Positions 9,444-22,088 of a stretch of DNA of 64,000 bases are shown piece by piece. Position 1 is the stretch's first letter; every line of letters begins with the position of its first letter. The translations under genes and the position numbers were made by a program. The stretch is from the NCBI GenBank assembly GCA_009763385.1, contig CM019826.1:62125790-62189789 (forward strand). The letters are read 5' to 3'. This stretch comes from Coix lacryma-jobi var. lacryma-jobi (Eukaryota; Streptophyta; Magnoliopsida; Poales; Poaceae). The notes under the pieces are model-generated. The model saw only the letters and a list, made by a program, of their open reading frames with translations, ran no database searches and was not told the DNA's origin.

Positions 9444-12400
9444 CTAAAAGGGGAACACACACCAAGCTCACCCCTCAACCGATTAAAGGTTGATTCGTCT
9501 AAAGGCTTGGTGAAAATATCAGCCCGTTGATGATGAGTATCGACATGGCGAAGGTCGATATCACCCTTCTCTTGGTGGTCTCACAGAAAATGAAAGCGCA
9601 CATCAATGTGTTTGGTCTTCGAGTGAAGCACGGGGTTCTTAGCAACGCTAATGGCACTCGTGTTGTCACAAAGCAACGGTACGCGAGAAAAGCTCAGACC
9701 AAAATCACGCAAAGTGGCCATCATCCAGAGCAACTGGGAACAGCAGCTAGCCGCAGCAACATACTCAGCCTCCGTGGTAGACTGGGCGACACTAGACTGC
9801 TTGCGAGAAGACCACGAAACAAGAGAAGAACCAATAAACTGGCAAGTCCCAGAAGTGGACTTGCGCTCAATATGGCAACCAGCAAAATCGGCATCCGAAT
9901 AACCGCAAAGGGAGAGGGTGGAGGAAGCAGAATACCAAATCCCAAACTCAGGTGTGAAACGAAGGTACCTGAAAATCCGCTTCACCGCTTGACGATGAGA
10001 GGTGCGCGGCGACGCCTGAAAGCGCGCACACAGACACACCGCGAACTGGATGTCCGGGAGTGTCGCCGTCAGGTAGAGGAGCGACCCGATCATACTTCGG
10101 TACTCCTTCTGGTCCACTGCTTCTCCATCCTTGTCCGCATCCAGGGCAGTCGTTGTCGACATGGGTGTTGGAAGAGGCTTGGCCTCACCCATATCGAACC
10201 GCTTCAGCAAGTCCTTGGTGTACTTGCCCTGGTGCACAAACGTCCCCTCTCGGGATTGCTTGATTTGCAATCCGAGAAAGAATGTCAGCTCGCCCATCAT
10301 GCTCATCTCGAACTCCCTGCTCATAATATCTGCAAACTTGGCAACCAAAGCGTGAGAAGAGCCACCGAAAATGATATCATCCACGTAAATCTGGACCAAG
10401 AGAGTGTCTTTGCCTTGCTTGAGGAGAAAGAGCGTTTTATCTACACATCCCATTTTAAAACCCTTAGCAAGCAAAAAGGTTTTCAGTCTATCATACCAGG
10501 CTCTAGGGGCTTGTTTCAAACCATATAAAGCTTTGTGAAGTTAAAAACATGGTTGGAAACTTGAGATTTTCAAAACCGGGGGGTTGCTCAACATACACTT
10601 CCTCTTCTATGTAGCCGTTTAAGAATGCACTCTTGACATCCATTTGAAAGAGTTAAAAACCTTTGGATGCAGCAAAAGCCAAGAGTATCCTAATAGCCTC
10701 CAAACGAGCTACGGGAGCAAAAGTCTCCTCAAAGTCTATCCCCTCCTTCTGACTATAACCCTTGGCCACAAGACGCGCTTTGTTCCTCACAATGTGGCCA
10801 TCCTCTCCTTGTTTGTTTTTGAAAACCCATTTTCTCCCAATAGGATTACAGTTAGGAGGAGGAACTAGAACCCAAACCCGATTTCTCTCAAAATTTTCTA
10901 ACTCCTCATGCATGGCATTGACCCAGTCCGGATCCGTCTAAGCGTGTCCAACATCTCGGGGCTCAAAATTAGCAACAAAAGCAGAAGAGAGAAGAGAGTG
11001 AGAAGATGAGTGATGTGACCTGGACCGAGTAACCCGTTCGTCGATGCTGCCGATCATCTGCTGAGGTGGGTGCTGGCGCTGAATGTGTCGAGGCGCCTCC
11101 CGAGCTGAAGTAGCCTCCCCCTCAACAGCAGCTGATGCCTCCCCGGGTACAAATGGTACCGCTCGGGGTGGCGGATCCCACGGCCCCCAGGAAGAAGAGG
11201 TGTCGGGGCCGTGAGTCGTCGTAGAAGCCGCTCTTTGCGGCACAACAGGTGGAGGGGGTGCTGGATCATCCATACCTTCAGCACCCTCGTCCTCGTCATC
11301 AAAAGAGGCTCACCAACCTCATGATCACCTGCACGCTCAAAACGAGAAGAAGGACAAACCATGGTCTCATCGAAGGTGACATCTGATGTCTCCATGACTC
11401 GGTTAGTATCAAGGTTAAGTACACGGTATGCGCGAGTGTGAGTGCCATAACCCAAAAATACTCCGTCAGAAGAGCGGGACTCAAATTTGTCCAGGTTGCC
11501 TTTCTTCAATATAAAACAATGGCAACCGAAAACTCGAAAATAACTCACCTTGGGCAGTTTCCAAACAGCTCAAGAGTCTCAATAAGAAGCTATTTTTTCA
11601 TCAAGAAAGCGATGTGAAATGTGTGTAGTATGGCATCTACTATGCTGCAGTGCCCTCATCGCCTTCCATATCTCCGAGCATCGTCCTTGGCATCTCAACA
11701 TCTTCATCTCTGCTCCATCTCTACAAACCATTCTGAGGGGTGTGTAGGGGGAAGAAAACTGATGCTCTAAACCCAAAGAGTTACAAAACTTCTCAAAATC
11801 CGAATTCTTGAATTCGGAACCATTATCACTCCGAATTGCTCGCATCGAGTTCAAAGGGAACTCATTCTGAAGACACAAAATTAGATTGCGAGCAAAGGAG
11901 AAAGTCTCGGTCTTCTCAGCTAAAAAGAAGACCCACGAATATCTCGAAAAGTCATCAACAACCACAAGCACATACCACTTCCCCCCAACCGAGCTCACCC
12001 GAGCTGGACCAACAAGGTCCATGTGCAAAAGCTCTTCAGGGCGCTTGGTCATGACCTGAGTCACTGGATGGTGGGGAGCGGCAACCATCTTCCCGTGTCT
12101 ACAAGAGTGGCAAACAAGATCCTTCTTCATATGCAACTTGGGCAATCCTCGGATTAGGCCAAGTGAACTAAGCCTTGCAAGCAAGTCGAAGCTCAAATGT
12201 CCAAGTCTCCTATGCCACTTCCAAAGATCAGAGGAGGAAGGTCCAGCCACAAGACAACGAGAAGTGCCAAAAGACTCCGAGAAATTCGCACGAAAGACTT
12301 TTCCAAAGGGCGAAATCAAACACACAAGATTGCCCTGAGGATCCAAAATATGACTGAGATTCGATTTAAAACGAATCTCATAGTCGTCGTCAAAGAGTTG

Positions 12401-12625
12401 CGAAACAGAAAGAAGGCTAAAATGCAAGTTAGAAACAAGAGCAACATCGCGCAACACAAAGTGCTCATTAACTCGCACCGACCCGCGAGACAATACCTTA
12501 CCTTTGCTATTGTCGCCGAAGGTTATGTACTCCTTTCCGGCAACAGGGCTAAGGCTGGAGAACCACTTGGCGTTTCCGGTCATGTGCCTCGAGCAACCGG
12601 AATCCACCAACCAAATGTCCTCCAA
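9444..12625 (-). pseudogene. Element B pol: protease, integrase, RT, RNase H (broken)
   Basis: Copia pol on the minus strand. The protease DSGCSRHMTG motif is near 12600. The integrase zinc region and core lie between about 12150 and 11740, RT is at about 10920-10150 with YVDD at 10376-10387, and RNase H ends near 9560. The pol stop corresponds to TAG at 9444-9446. The frame is lost soon after the integrase SDNGSEF block (near 11735) and again around 11550, 11290, 10930 and 10540, so no intact enzyme is made. The long frame on the opposite strand at 9527-10528 is a shadow of RT and RNase H. Confidence 0.9.
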
Positions 12626-12639
12626 CCATTTTACCTACA

Positions 12640-15328
12640 TCAATAAAAAGACATAGGGTGAGCATACGGTCCAACACTGGGGTTAGTGAGTAGTAGAAGA
12701 ATACCAGTGTTGGGCCGGCTGCTCAAAAGAACGGTTAGCAGAAAAACCATTCCTAGAAACGTCTACGAGAGGAGCGATCACCACATAGAGGAAAACGTGG
12801 TCCGCTAAGGGAGGAGCGTCCATCGCGATACTCAAAACGTGGTGGGGGGAAACGCTCAACTACAAAGCCTCCACCACGGGGTCCATAGCCTACAACTGCA
12901 GGCTCCCGCCGGGCACGCTCTCTACGAGGCCTAGGCCTAGCAACTTGAGGCAATGCGCCTCTAGGCCTAGCATCTCTCCTCGGAGCTCTCTGCTGCCTAG
13001 GCTGGGAACTTGAGGTTCTGGACCTCTGGGCCTAGCAGCACGTCTCGGTGCTCTCCTCTGAACATTCGGCACATGTACATCATGGAAAGGATGGTACATG
13101 TCCGGGTTGTTCATCTCCCTAGCACGGCGCACCTCTCTCTTGCGCCTAAAGCAGAACTCGCTCAAGTGTCCATCTCTCCCACATATGTCACAATGATACC
13201 TCACCGCACGCAAAGGGGTTGTTGGTACTCATGGCTGTGGGTGTGGATCACTTTGCCCTTCTGTGGCAACTCCTCCTGAATAGGTGGCATTGTATCCAGC
13301 TTGTTCTTTAGGTGGTTGGGTTTGGGATGCCACACTTGGTTCTTGGGTGGAGCTCTTGGAGGTTCCTCAAAAACCCCATCCTTGGTGGTAGGCTTGACAG
13401 GCTCTTTGGGTGGAAGCTTGGTCAGTTTGGGAGTAGTGGTGGAGTTGGGCTTCTCACTAGGATTCAGACCACTCGACTCTCCAATCTTCCCATAAGCAGA
13501 AAGATCAACACCCTGAGCAAGACCTACACCAGAACCTCCAGCAGCTCGTTTAAATTGGGAGATCCTCATCCCAAGCTGCGGCTCACTACAAGAGACCCAT
13601 GACAAGATGGTCCGAAGGTATGTGTTTCCTCCTCGGTTTGCATCTTGCCATGCTTGACATTCGCAATCTCCATCTCCAAACCCTCACACAAAGCGCACTT
13701 GGACACACAAGTGCTACCTGAGTTGGCCTCCTCAAGAGACACAATCTTGGCATTCTTCTCTACCAACTCAGATTGCAAGACAGGACAAGTCTTGCACGCA
13801 CCCAACAGAGAAGGTCTAGCCTTCAGCTCATCCACCTCTCCTACCAACGCAGCATACTTACCTCTCAAAGTGAGAAGGTCAGTCATGTGCGTGGTGCACA
13901 TCTCACACTCAACCTACTCCGACACGACTACGGTGGACTTGGCAAACTCAAGCTCTCCCACCGTATCCTCCCACTTCTGCCTAAACTCCTTGCGTTCTCT
14001 AGCGGCACGCCTAAGCAGCTTATCCTGACTAAGCAAGGCGGCGGTAAGTTTCTCATTCTCAGCAAAGAGTTCATCGTGGGTGAGGGATACCTGGGAGGTG
14101 TCGTCGTCGTCGTCGTCCCGAGGGGTGTGCTCTAGCTTGCCGTCGACCTCATCACCAAGCGCCATGGTGCAGAAGCCGTTGTCGTCGGCGAAGAAGCAGA
14201 GACCGTTCAGCTTGTCCTCGATCGTCTTCTTCTTCTCGGACTCGTCATCGCTTGATCAAGCGGAGTCGTCATCCGAGCCGTCGACGACGCTGAGCGTGGC
14301 GAAGAACGCACGCTGCTCAGCCTGGGCCTTCTCCAAGTACTTCTTCTTGATGTACTCCTTGTCAAAGCCGCCCCTCCGCTTGTGCCTTGCGGGGACGTAC
14401 TTCTCCTTGCGCTTGCGGAGTCGTACTTGTGCCCATGATCGCCCTTCCCAGATGAATGCTTCTTCTTGGGGCAGTTGGCGATGAAGTGGTCAGAGTCGCC
14501 GCACTCATAGCATCCTGAGCGTCCTCCACCGCAGTGGTTCATGCGGTTGCTGTGGAACCGCGTGAACCGGTTGACGAGCATTGCCAACTCGTCATCCCCG
14601 AACGACTCAAGCTGGTCCTCTGTGACAGAAAGGAGAGACGAAAGAGCAAAGCCAGCAGAGGGGTTAGCAGAAGAACCAGAAACCAAAGCCATAGTCAGGC
14701 CAGAAGGATTCTCATAAGAAGCCCTCGACATGGCGTCAATCTCTCTAGACTTGAGCTTACTAAAGAGCTCGTCGCAAGTGAGGGTCTCATAGTTAGACGA
14801 TTTGATGATCGCCTGGACCTTTGAGTCCCACACTGACCGATCAAGAGTGTGCAAAAGCTTCAAAGCCCTCTCATGATCGTCAAAAGGAAACAGCTCCTTG
14901 TTAGCTCTCATCTTGTTGACAATAACCTGAACGCGAGCGAATAAACTCTCTATGCTCTCGCCAGGCATGTGTCAAAAGGTCTCGTACTCCCGCTTGTGTG
15001 ACTCGTAGAGACGAGATTTGACTTGAGAAGTTCCCTCATGGAAGCACATGAGGGTAGCCCAAATCTCACGAGCCGTAGGGAGGTGAGAAACTCGATCAAA
15101 CTCAGACATGCTCAAACAGGAGAAAAGAGCGTTACGCGCTCGGCTATTGGCATCGTGCTCATCTATCTGAAGCTGAGTAACACGAGCAGCCAAGACAACG
15201 TAATCATCCCTGTTGCAAATCTCCCAAACAGAAGAGCCCATGCTCTGAAGATAGGCCGACATGCGTATCTTCCAATACGCATAGTTCGTCCCATCAAAGA
15301 ACGGCGGTTTGCCCACGCAGCGATCCAT
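12640..15328 (-). pseudogene. Element B gag (broken)
   Basis: The start ATG ends at 15328 on the minus strand and follows the PBS by about 50 bases. The N-terminal half (to about 14970) is the copia gag core; a CGA-to-TGA stop occurs at 14972-14974 where element C has arginine. A CCHC knuckle (CYECGDSDHFIANCP) lies near 14490. The frame is lost near 14415. The C-terminal half has arginine-proline-rich repeats and a second knuckle (CDICGRDGHLSEFCF) near 13160. Gag ends at TGA 12640-12642. Confidence 0.88.
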
Positions 15329-15376
15329 GTCGCCTTCCGTGGATCTGGAACCGGCTAAGGTGGAAGATCCTTAACC

Positions 15377-15391
15377 TGCTTTGATACCAAT
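15377..15391 (-). other. Element B primer binding site
   Basis: On the minus strand TTGGTATCAAAGC directly follows the LTR end. It is the initiator-methionine tRNA type PBS (TGGTATCAGAGC in element C) with one G-to-A change. Confidence 0.8.
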
Positions 15392-17392
15392 TGAAGGACC
15401 GAGAAAGCTCTAGCAAGGCGACCAGAGGGGGGTGAATGGGAGCTCAAAAATTTCCTTTAGAAACTTTGGCCAAATGTCCCAAATCAACCCCGAGAAACGG
15501 CGACCGAAACCGTGATGCTCACGACCCTTGGAAGAGGGTGGATGATCCCTAGGATCACAGCGGAGCACCACCAAGAAGAAGCAAACCAAACTCCAAAAGT
15601 TCCGGCTCGAACACAACCCCAAAAACCAAGTCCCGAACGTAGATAGAGACGGCTACATCGAGAGATCCCCAAACACCGATGCTAACAAGTAGCAAAGATA
15701 CCTAGAAAGGTTTCTTGGTCAACTATAGGGCCAAACGGAAGTCTGGAAACCAAACCGAAAAGCCGGGAGAGCAAACGCACTAAACCGGTGAACACAGCAG
15801 GTTCCCGGACTGTCCGGACCCTCAGTCCCGGACTGTCCGTGGCAGGGGCGGACTGTCCGCCAAGCAGTCCCGGACTGTCCGTCGGCAGAAACACCAAAAC
15901 AGCAAGGTTGCTGAACCCTTGCTGGACGAGTCCCGGACTGTCCGCCAAACACAACGGCGGACTATCCACCGGTCAATGAACAGTGACCCGACCGAGGAAC
16001 TCAGCCACTGAACAGGCTGCTCCCCCGACGCCGGACTGTCCGCCGGTCAAAACCGCGGTCTGTCCGTGACCTTGCAGAGAGGGCGATTTTGGTCGCCTTC
16101 TCTCCAAATCTCTCAAATCCGATCCAACTCAAAATCCCAAGTTCCCAAACTTGGAGAGAGATGATCACGGGGTAGTTAGGAGACTATCCCCAAGAAATCA
16201 GCCGCTCAAATCAACCAATCACCAGGAAATCAAAAGGAAAGGTGGATGAACAAAAAAGTGCCGCGAAAACGAAATCAACCCGATCTACTTGTTCGTAAGG
16301 AGTTAGATGAATTCCTTTGGTGGAAATGATCTCCTTTCAAATACGAACAAGTTGATTCAAACGGATTTCGCAAAGACGCACTAGAGAGGGAGATCGAGTG
16401 ACGGGAAAATCGCGGAGAAACGAAGAACGCGAAGAACACGAACCAAAACGCGAATCACCACAACGATCTGCAGCCGTAGCGCAAACACACGCTACAACCA
16501 TGAGGTTACGGCCTCACTTCCTCGAAATCAACAGTACACAGAGGTGAGTCTCTTTGCGGATCTCAGCTAGCTACAGCAGGGAATGGGAGAGCAGGAAACC
16601 CTAAGTGCGAAAGAGCAGATGACTGAGATAGGAAGGGAGGAGGGTGTCTCCCTCTACTTATCCTAATACTAACCTAAGTCTAATTCCTACTCTACCCCTC
16701 ACTATTCTAATTACAGAGCAAACCAGCTAAACCCTAGGGTTATTCTGGACCAACTCGGTGGTAGGTGTATCCGACGGCCACGCCCGCACAATACGAAGCG
16801 TTGCCTCGACACAACCTCCAGATTGCCGCCACGTGCCGCCCTCGCTCTGCACCCCCGGTTTTGTGGCCCAAACCGGGAAACCAGCCTTTTCCAGCCAACC
16901 CCCGGTTTTGAGGCCCAAACCGGGAAACTAGCCCACCAGCTTCTGAGTTTTGAGGCCAAACTCAGCAAACCCTCAGCGCCTAGGTTTTGAGGCCCAAACC
17001 TAGAAACCGTCCACCCGATGGTTTTTCCCTGGCTCTACCACCAAACCGACGTCGTAGAGGGGATGCACCGCCCATGCACCCCGTCCACCGACACGTGTCC
17101 CCAAGTCCACGACTTAGGCAACACATGACCGCAAGTCTTTGCTCGTCGCCGTCCCAGGCTACCAGCCACCACAGCTGATCCTCGAGCCACCGGTCCCTCA
17201 GTCCAAGCCTCACGTCTGCCCTTCGCCACTCTCGGTCCATCGGCACGGCACGTCTCTACTTGACCTTCACCTCGCCGTCGATCACTGCATCCGTGCTCAA
17301 CACCTGCACAACACAAGCCAAAGAACATGCGCATCATCCCAGTTGACAATCACTCATCACTCAGAGACCCGGCATACACCCATGTATCCGCA
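15392..17392 (-). repeat. Element B 5' LTR
   Basis: 2001 bp; on the minus strand it begins TGCGGATACATGG at 17392. Includes the U3 hairpin array (about 16850-17010) and the palindrome cluster (about 15800-16070). Confidence 0.92.
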
Positions 17393-17397
17393 CTTGA

Positions 17398-17770
17398 AGC
17401 ACCCGACTCCTACTCGAACTCAAATTCGGAGAACGAAAAGGACCCGGAGATCAAACATTGCATCTCCTTCGGACTACGGAACTCAGCTCAAGACTTCTAA
17501 GACCTACTTGACTCAAAGTTCAAAGAGTATCAAGACCTTTGACAGGAGCTCAGCAAGGACTCGTCTTCAGCTCTACTGAGGAGGGTAATATCGTTCATTG
17601 GCCAATACAGCCACCTCCGGCTAGGTTGGTTGGCACGATCAATCAGCAGCTCCCATATCAACACGGACATCAGCTCCCCCTTGAGGAACTCGACACCTCA
17701 ACAGAACTAATCTCCGACACCTCCACTTTGGAATCAGCTACGTCAGGATCATCAAACCAGGGCTACACTC
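17398..17770 (+). other. Element D leader, right part, and possible gag N-terminus
   Basis: Resumes after the TSD copy of element B. An open frame at 17539-17841 appears to join the main gag frame through a frameshift near 17800, so it may hold the true gag N-terminus. No start codon stands out. Confidence 0.5.
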
Positions 17771-20152
17771 GTGAAGTCTTCATGGTGGGGCATCAGTCAT
17801 CTTTACGACCTCCAACCCCCCTCAGACGTCTTCCAGGATGATGAAACTCTGAGTATGATATCTGACAACGACCCAGAAGGGCCTGCAAAAACCGATTCAG
17901 CAAAGGCTGAGAGAATCAGGAGGAATCAAGCCAAAGAAGCTCGCAGAAGGCGAGCAACTCATCGCAAGGAAGCCATAGACCGTTACAATGCACGACTCGA
18001 TGAGTATAATACCCGGGTACGTCTAGAGGAAGATGCGGAAAATCGAGCTCGCGCTCAACGTGACCAGGAGCATCAGTCACAGAACGAGCACAATCGTAGA
18101 CGAGCCAATTGCTCCCGTAACCTCGAGCCCGAGTTTATGAGGGTCGCTGGTCACAAGGTTTTCCAGACACCCTACCAGAACATCATGGCCCTAGCCACAG
18201 ATATGGGAGCAAAAGACAATCGCACCCCTGAGGAAGAGCGACGACTGGTCATGCTTCAGACAACCGCACTACAACTACAGGGACGGAATCTTGAGTCCCT
18301 AGCTGATGAGCAAGCTTCATCCCACCCGAGCCAGAGGCGGCCTGTTCAAGAGCGACTCGGTCGAGTCCCAGCAAGGAGTCGTCTAGGCCACCGAGTACCT
18401 GATCAAGCCGAGGGAGGAGCTGAATCTTCATACAGAGGAATCGCAGCCTTAGCATCGGACGCAGTCGATCGCTTCCCCTGTTTCTCCCAAAGGCTCCGAG
18501 CAGTCTCGTTCCCGCGAAAATTCAAACCCAGGAACTATTCAAAGTACGACGGGAAGACAGAACCTAAGCGATGGCTCAAGCTGTATGCCCAAGCAGTTGA
18601 GCTAGCCGGTGGAAGCAACGACGTCAAAGCACTCTATCTCCCAATGGCTTTGGAAACAATGCCGCTTGCTTGGTTCGACAGGCTCAAACCCGAGTCCATC
18701 GACTCCTGGGAACAACTCCATCGTATCTTCATCGAAAACTTTGCGGGTGTCCCAGAGAGATCAGATCCCCGGACTAAACTCAGAACCTGTAAGCAGCAGA
18801 AGAACGAGTCAATGCGGGAATACTATAGGCGCTTCTCAGAGATCCGCTCTACAGTATCCGACATCACAGATAGAGAAGTAATTGACCTATTTGGCAATGG
18901 CATTTGCAAAAGGTACAATTACAAAGATTTCATCAAGCAGGACCCGACCACCGCTGACGAGTTCCATCGGGCCGTAAACTCCATGATGGCGACAGAAGAA
19001 CGTACACAGGAGCGTTTCCCCGATAGAAACACGCAGGGTGATCGAGGGAACAACCAGAGAGGCAACCAGGCACCACAGCAAAACACCAGGAAAAGGGCAG
19101 AAGACAATACTGTTGCTGCCATGGAGCCTCAGAAGAAGGGAAACAAGCCATTCACCTTTGATGACTTACTCGACGGACCATGCCCTTTCCATCCGAAAGC
19201 CGGACATCAGGCAAGGCACTGCCGACAACTCAAGGAGCGAGGCTTGAATTCTGACTTCAACAAAAACAAGAAGGACAAAGGCAAGAAGACGGTCGAGGAC
19301 CCTCCGCAAGACACCGGTGGTTTCCAACACCCCAAAGGGACTATCAATGTCATTTTTGGGGGAGTAACTACCAGTGACAACAAGAGGCTTCAGAAACTTT
19401 CGCTACGAGAGATCATGTCCATAGAACCATCAATTCCGAGATACCTTGACTGGTCTAAGCACCCGATCAGCTTCTCCTGAGCGGACCAATGGACCAGCAT
19501 CTCCAACGCAGGGCACTACCCGCTAGTCCTGGATCCCACGGTCGCTGGGTTTACGCTGAGTAGAGTACTCATCAATGGAGGGGCAGGACTCAACGTCATT
19601 TTCGCAAGCACCCTACGCTGGATGAATCTAGATCTCGCAACACAACTCACACCATCAAACGCCCCCTTCTATGGCATAGTACCCAGAAAGGCGGTCGTAC
19701 CACTCGGAAGAATTATACTACCTGTAACTTTTGGAACTCAGATCAATTACTAGACTGAGTACATTAGTTTCGAGGTAGCCGACTTCGAATCATCATACCA
19801 CGCCATATTTGGACAACCAGCTATCGCCAAGTTCATGGCAGTACCTCACTACCCGTACCTTCTCTTGAAGATGCCGGGTCCTAAAGGAATCCTAACTTTC
19901 AGAGGTGACTTGAAGCGATCATTTGATTGTGACACAGAGGCTGTCCAAATCGCTAAAAAAGCTCAACTCACCCAGGAGTTACAAGAACTCGCTCAGATGG
20001 TACATAATACCAAGCCTGGAGATTCAGAAATCCCAACCAAGAAGGCGGGTACTATCCAACCATCAACAACAGTCCTTACAAAAAGCATCGACCTAGAAAC
20101 CGGTGATCCTTCCAAAACGGCAGTCATCAGCGGTCATCTATCTGAAGAATAG
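17771..20152 (+). pseudogene. Element D gag and protease
   Basis: One reading frame. An N-terminal arginine- and glutamate-rich, probably helical stretch (about 17870-18120) is followed by the retrotransposon gag domain (about 18480-18880; includes FDRLKPESIDSWEQL). A zinc-binding motif of the form C-x2-H-x4-H-x3-C lies near 19181 (CPFHPKAGHQARHC). The protease region follows from about 19490, where LINGGAGLN replaces the expected aspartate with asparagine in the D-[ST]-G-like motif. TGA at 19478-19480 and TAG near 19751 interrupt the frame, and TAG at 20150-20152 separates it from RT. The stops look like single transitions. Confidence 0.85.
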
Positions 20153-21019
20153 GAATTCGCGCTCACCAAGTTTCTTAGGGCAAACAAAGATATATTTGCC
20201 TGGAAACCGGCTGATATGCCGGGAGTCCCAAGGAACTTGGCTGAGCACAAACTGGAACTAAAAGAAGGGTCCAGACCTATCAAGCAAAGACTACGACGAT
20301 TTTCACTAGAGAAAAAAGAAGCAATCAGGAAGGAAATAGCCAAACTACTCACAGCTGGATTCATCAGAGAAATCCTCCACCCTGAGTGGTTAGCTAACCC
20401 AGTGCTGGTGAAGAAGAAGAACTCTACCGAGTGGCGCATGTGTGTCGATTACACAGACCTCAACAAACACTATCCAAAGGATCCTTTCGGATTACCAAGG
20501 ATAGATCAAATAGTTGATGCTACCGCTGGCTCCGCTCTATTATCCTTTTTGGATTGCTACTTCGGGTACCATCAGATTGCACTCAAGGAAGAAGACCAAC
20601 CCAAGACATCGTTTATAACTCCTTTCGGTGCCTACTGTTATAAAACCATGTCCTTCGGGTTAAAAAATGCAGGAGCCACTTATCAACGAGCCATCCAAGA
20701 TTGTTTGGATGACCAGATTGGCCATAATGCAGAAGCTTATGTCGATGATGTGGTCATAAAGACAAAGGATCCGACTACTCTGATATCAGACCTGGAGGAA
20801 ACCTTCAACCGACTACGCACATACCAATGGAGACTCAATCCCACAAAATGCGTCTTCGGTGTACCTTCGGGCCAATTACTCGGATTCCTTGTTAGTCATC
20901 GGGGCATCGAGGCTAGCCAAAAACAAATTACAGCTATCATCAACATGAAACCACCTACCTCAGTCAGGGATGTTCAGAAGCTCACCGGGTGCATGGCGGC
21001 GCTAAATCGATTTATCTGA
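20153..21019 (+). pseudogene. Element D reverse transcriptase
   Basis: Same frame as gag-protease. Typical gypsy RT, including MCVDYTDLNKHYPKDPFGLP near 20440, and the catalytic YVDD at 20738-20749 with VV after it. The frame continues to TGA 21017-21019, where FI-stop-RLGE suggests a CGA arginine turned into TGA. The RT core itself has no further stop and looks well preserved. Confidence 0.92.
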
Positions 21020-22001
21020 CGGCTAGGAGAAAAGGGATTACCTTTCTTCAAATTACTCAAGGCCGGTGATAAATTTCAGTGGACGGAAGAAGCGGACAGG
21101 GCTTTTGAACAACTCAAAGGCTGTCTTATCAATTCGCCAATACTGACGCCGCCCGAGCCCAGGGAATCGATGATGCTGTATATTGCAGCTACCACACACG
21201 TTGTGAGTACAGCAATCATGGCGGAGCGAAAAGACGACAAGCACATCTACAGCACCCAACGACCAGTTTACTATATCAGCGAGGTACTCTCCGACTCGAA
21301 GGTCAGGTACCCGCAAGTACAGAAACTGCTCTATGCATTACTCATATCCTCAAGAAAGTTACGACACTACTTCGAAGCTCATGAGATCACGGTAGTCACA
21401 GATTTTCCTTTAGGAGAAATCCTCACAATCGTGATGCTACTGGTAGAATCTCTAAGTGGGCAGTCGAATTGGGAGCACTCAACATTAAGTTCACTCCTAG
21501 GAAAGCAATCAAATCGTAGGCTCTAGCGGATTTCGTCGCTGAGTGGACAGAAATACAGCAGATCCAAGACAATGCTATTCCTGATCACTGGAAAATGTAC
21601 TTCGAGGGTCCCTAAAACTCGGAGGAGCAGGAGCCGGAGTACTTCTAGTATCACCCGCCGAAGAGCAGCTCAAATACGTTCTACAGATATTGTGGCCAGC
21701 CACCAACAACGAAGCAGAATATGAAGCGCTACTCCATGGACTTAAGCTAGCAGTCACACTGGGCATCAGGCGACTCCTAGTCTATGACGATTCTTCCGTA
21801 GTAATTCACCAAGTCAACAAAGACTGGGATTGCACAAAGGAAACAATGAACGCCTATTGCGCGGAAGTCCGCAAGCTGGAAAAAACAATTTTCAGGACTC
21901 GAGCTCATTCATATTACTCGGGACCTCAATGTGGCAGCAGATATACTAACAAAATTGGGCTCCGACAGGGCACAAGTTCCCAGTGGTACCTTCGTACATG
22001 A
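21020..22001 (+). pseudogene. Element D RNase H and second (archaeal-type) RNase H
   Basis: The first RNase H (about 21060-21410) follows RT in frame and is lost by a frameshift near 21430. A second domain starts with MYFEGP near 21597, where the usual aspartate of the YxDG motif is glutamate. It continues with GGAGAGVLLVSP and NNEAEYEALLHGL (near 21703-21745), the pattern of the extra RNase H of Tat-lineage elements. Stops and frameshifts (for example TAG near 21524 and TAA near 21613) break both. Confidence 0.82.
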
Positions 22002-22088
22002 ATTATCCAAACGTCAATCCAAGAGAAGGAAGAGGCGGAGTCAGCACCATCCTTTGAGGTCTTATGCCTAGCACCCGACTGGACGCAG

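Larger units (their letters stand above)
5884..17392 (-). mobile_element. Element B: SIRE-type copia on the minus strand, nested in element D
   Basis: 11.5 kb, bounded by LTRs of 2002 bp (5884-7885) and 2001 bp (15392-17392), with an exact 5-bp TSD CTTGA at 5879-5883 and 17393-17397. Reading the minus strand: 5' LTR, PBS at 15391 downward, gag, pol, post-pol region, polypurine tract at 7886-7900, 3' LTR. It belongs to the same family as A and C but carries many frameshifts and stops. It inserted after D, since it interrupts the leader of D. Confidence 0.93.

Noticed and set aside
9527..10528. 333-codon frame on the plus strand
   Set aside because: Exact shadow of the RT and RNase H of element B, which is on the minus strand; no own homology.
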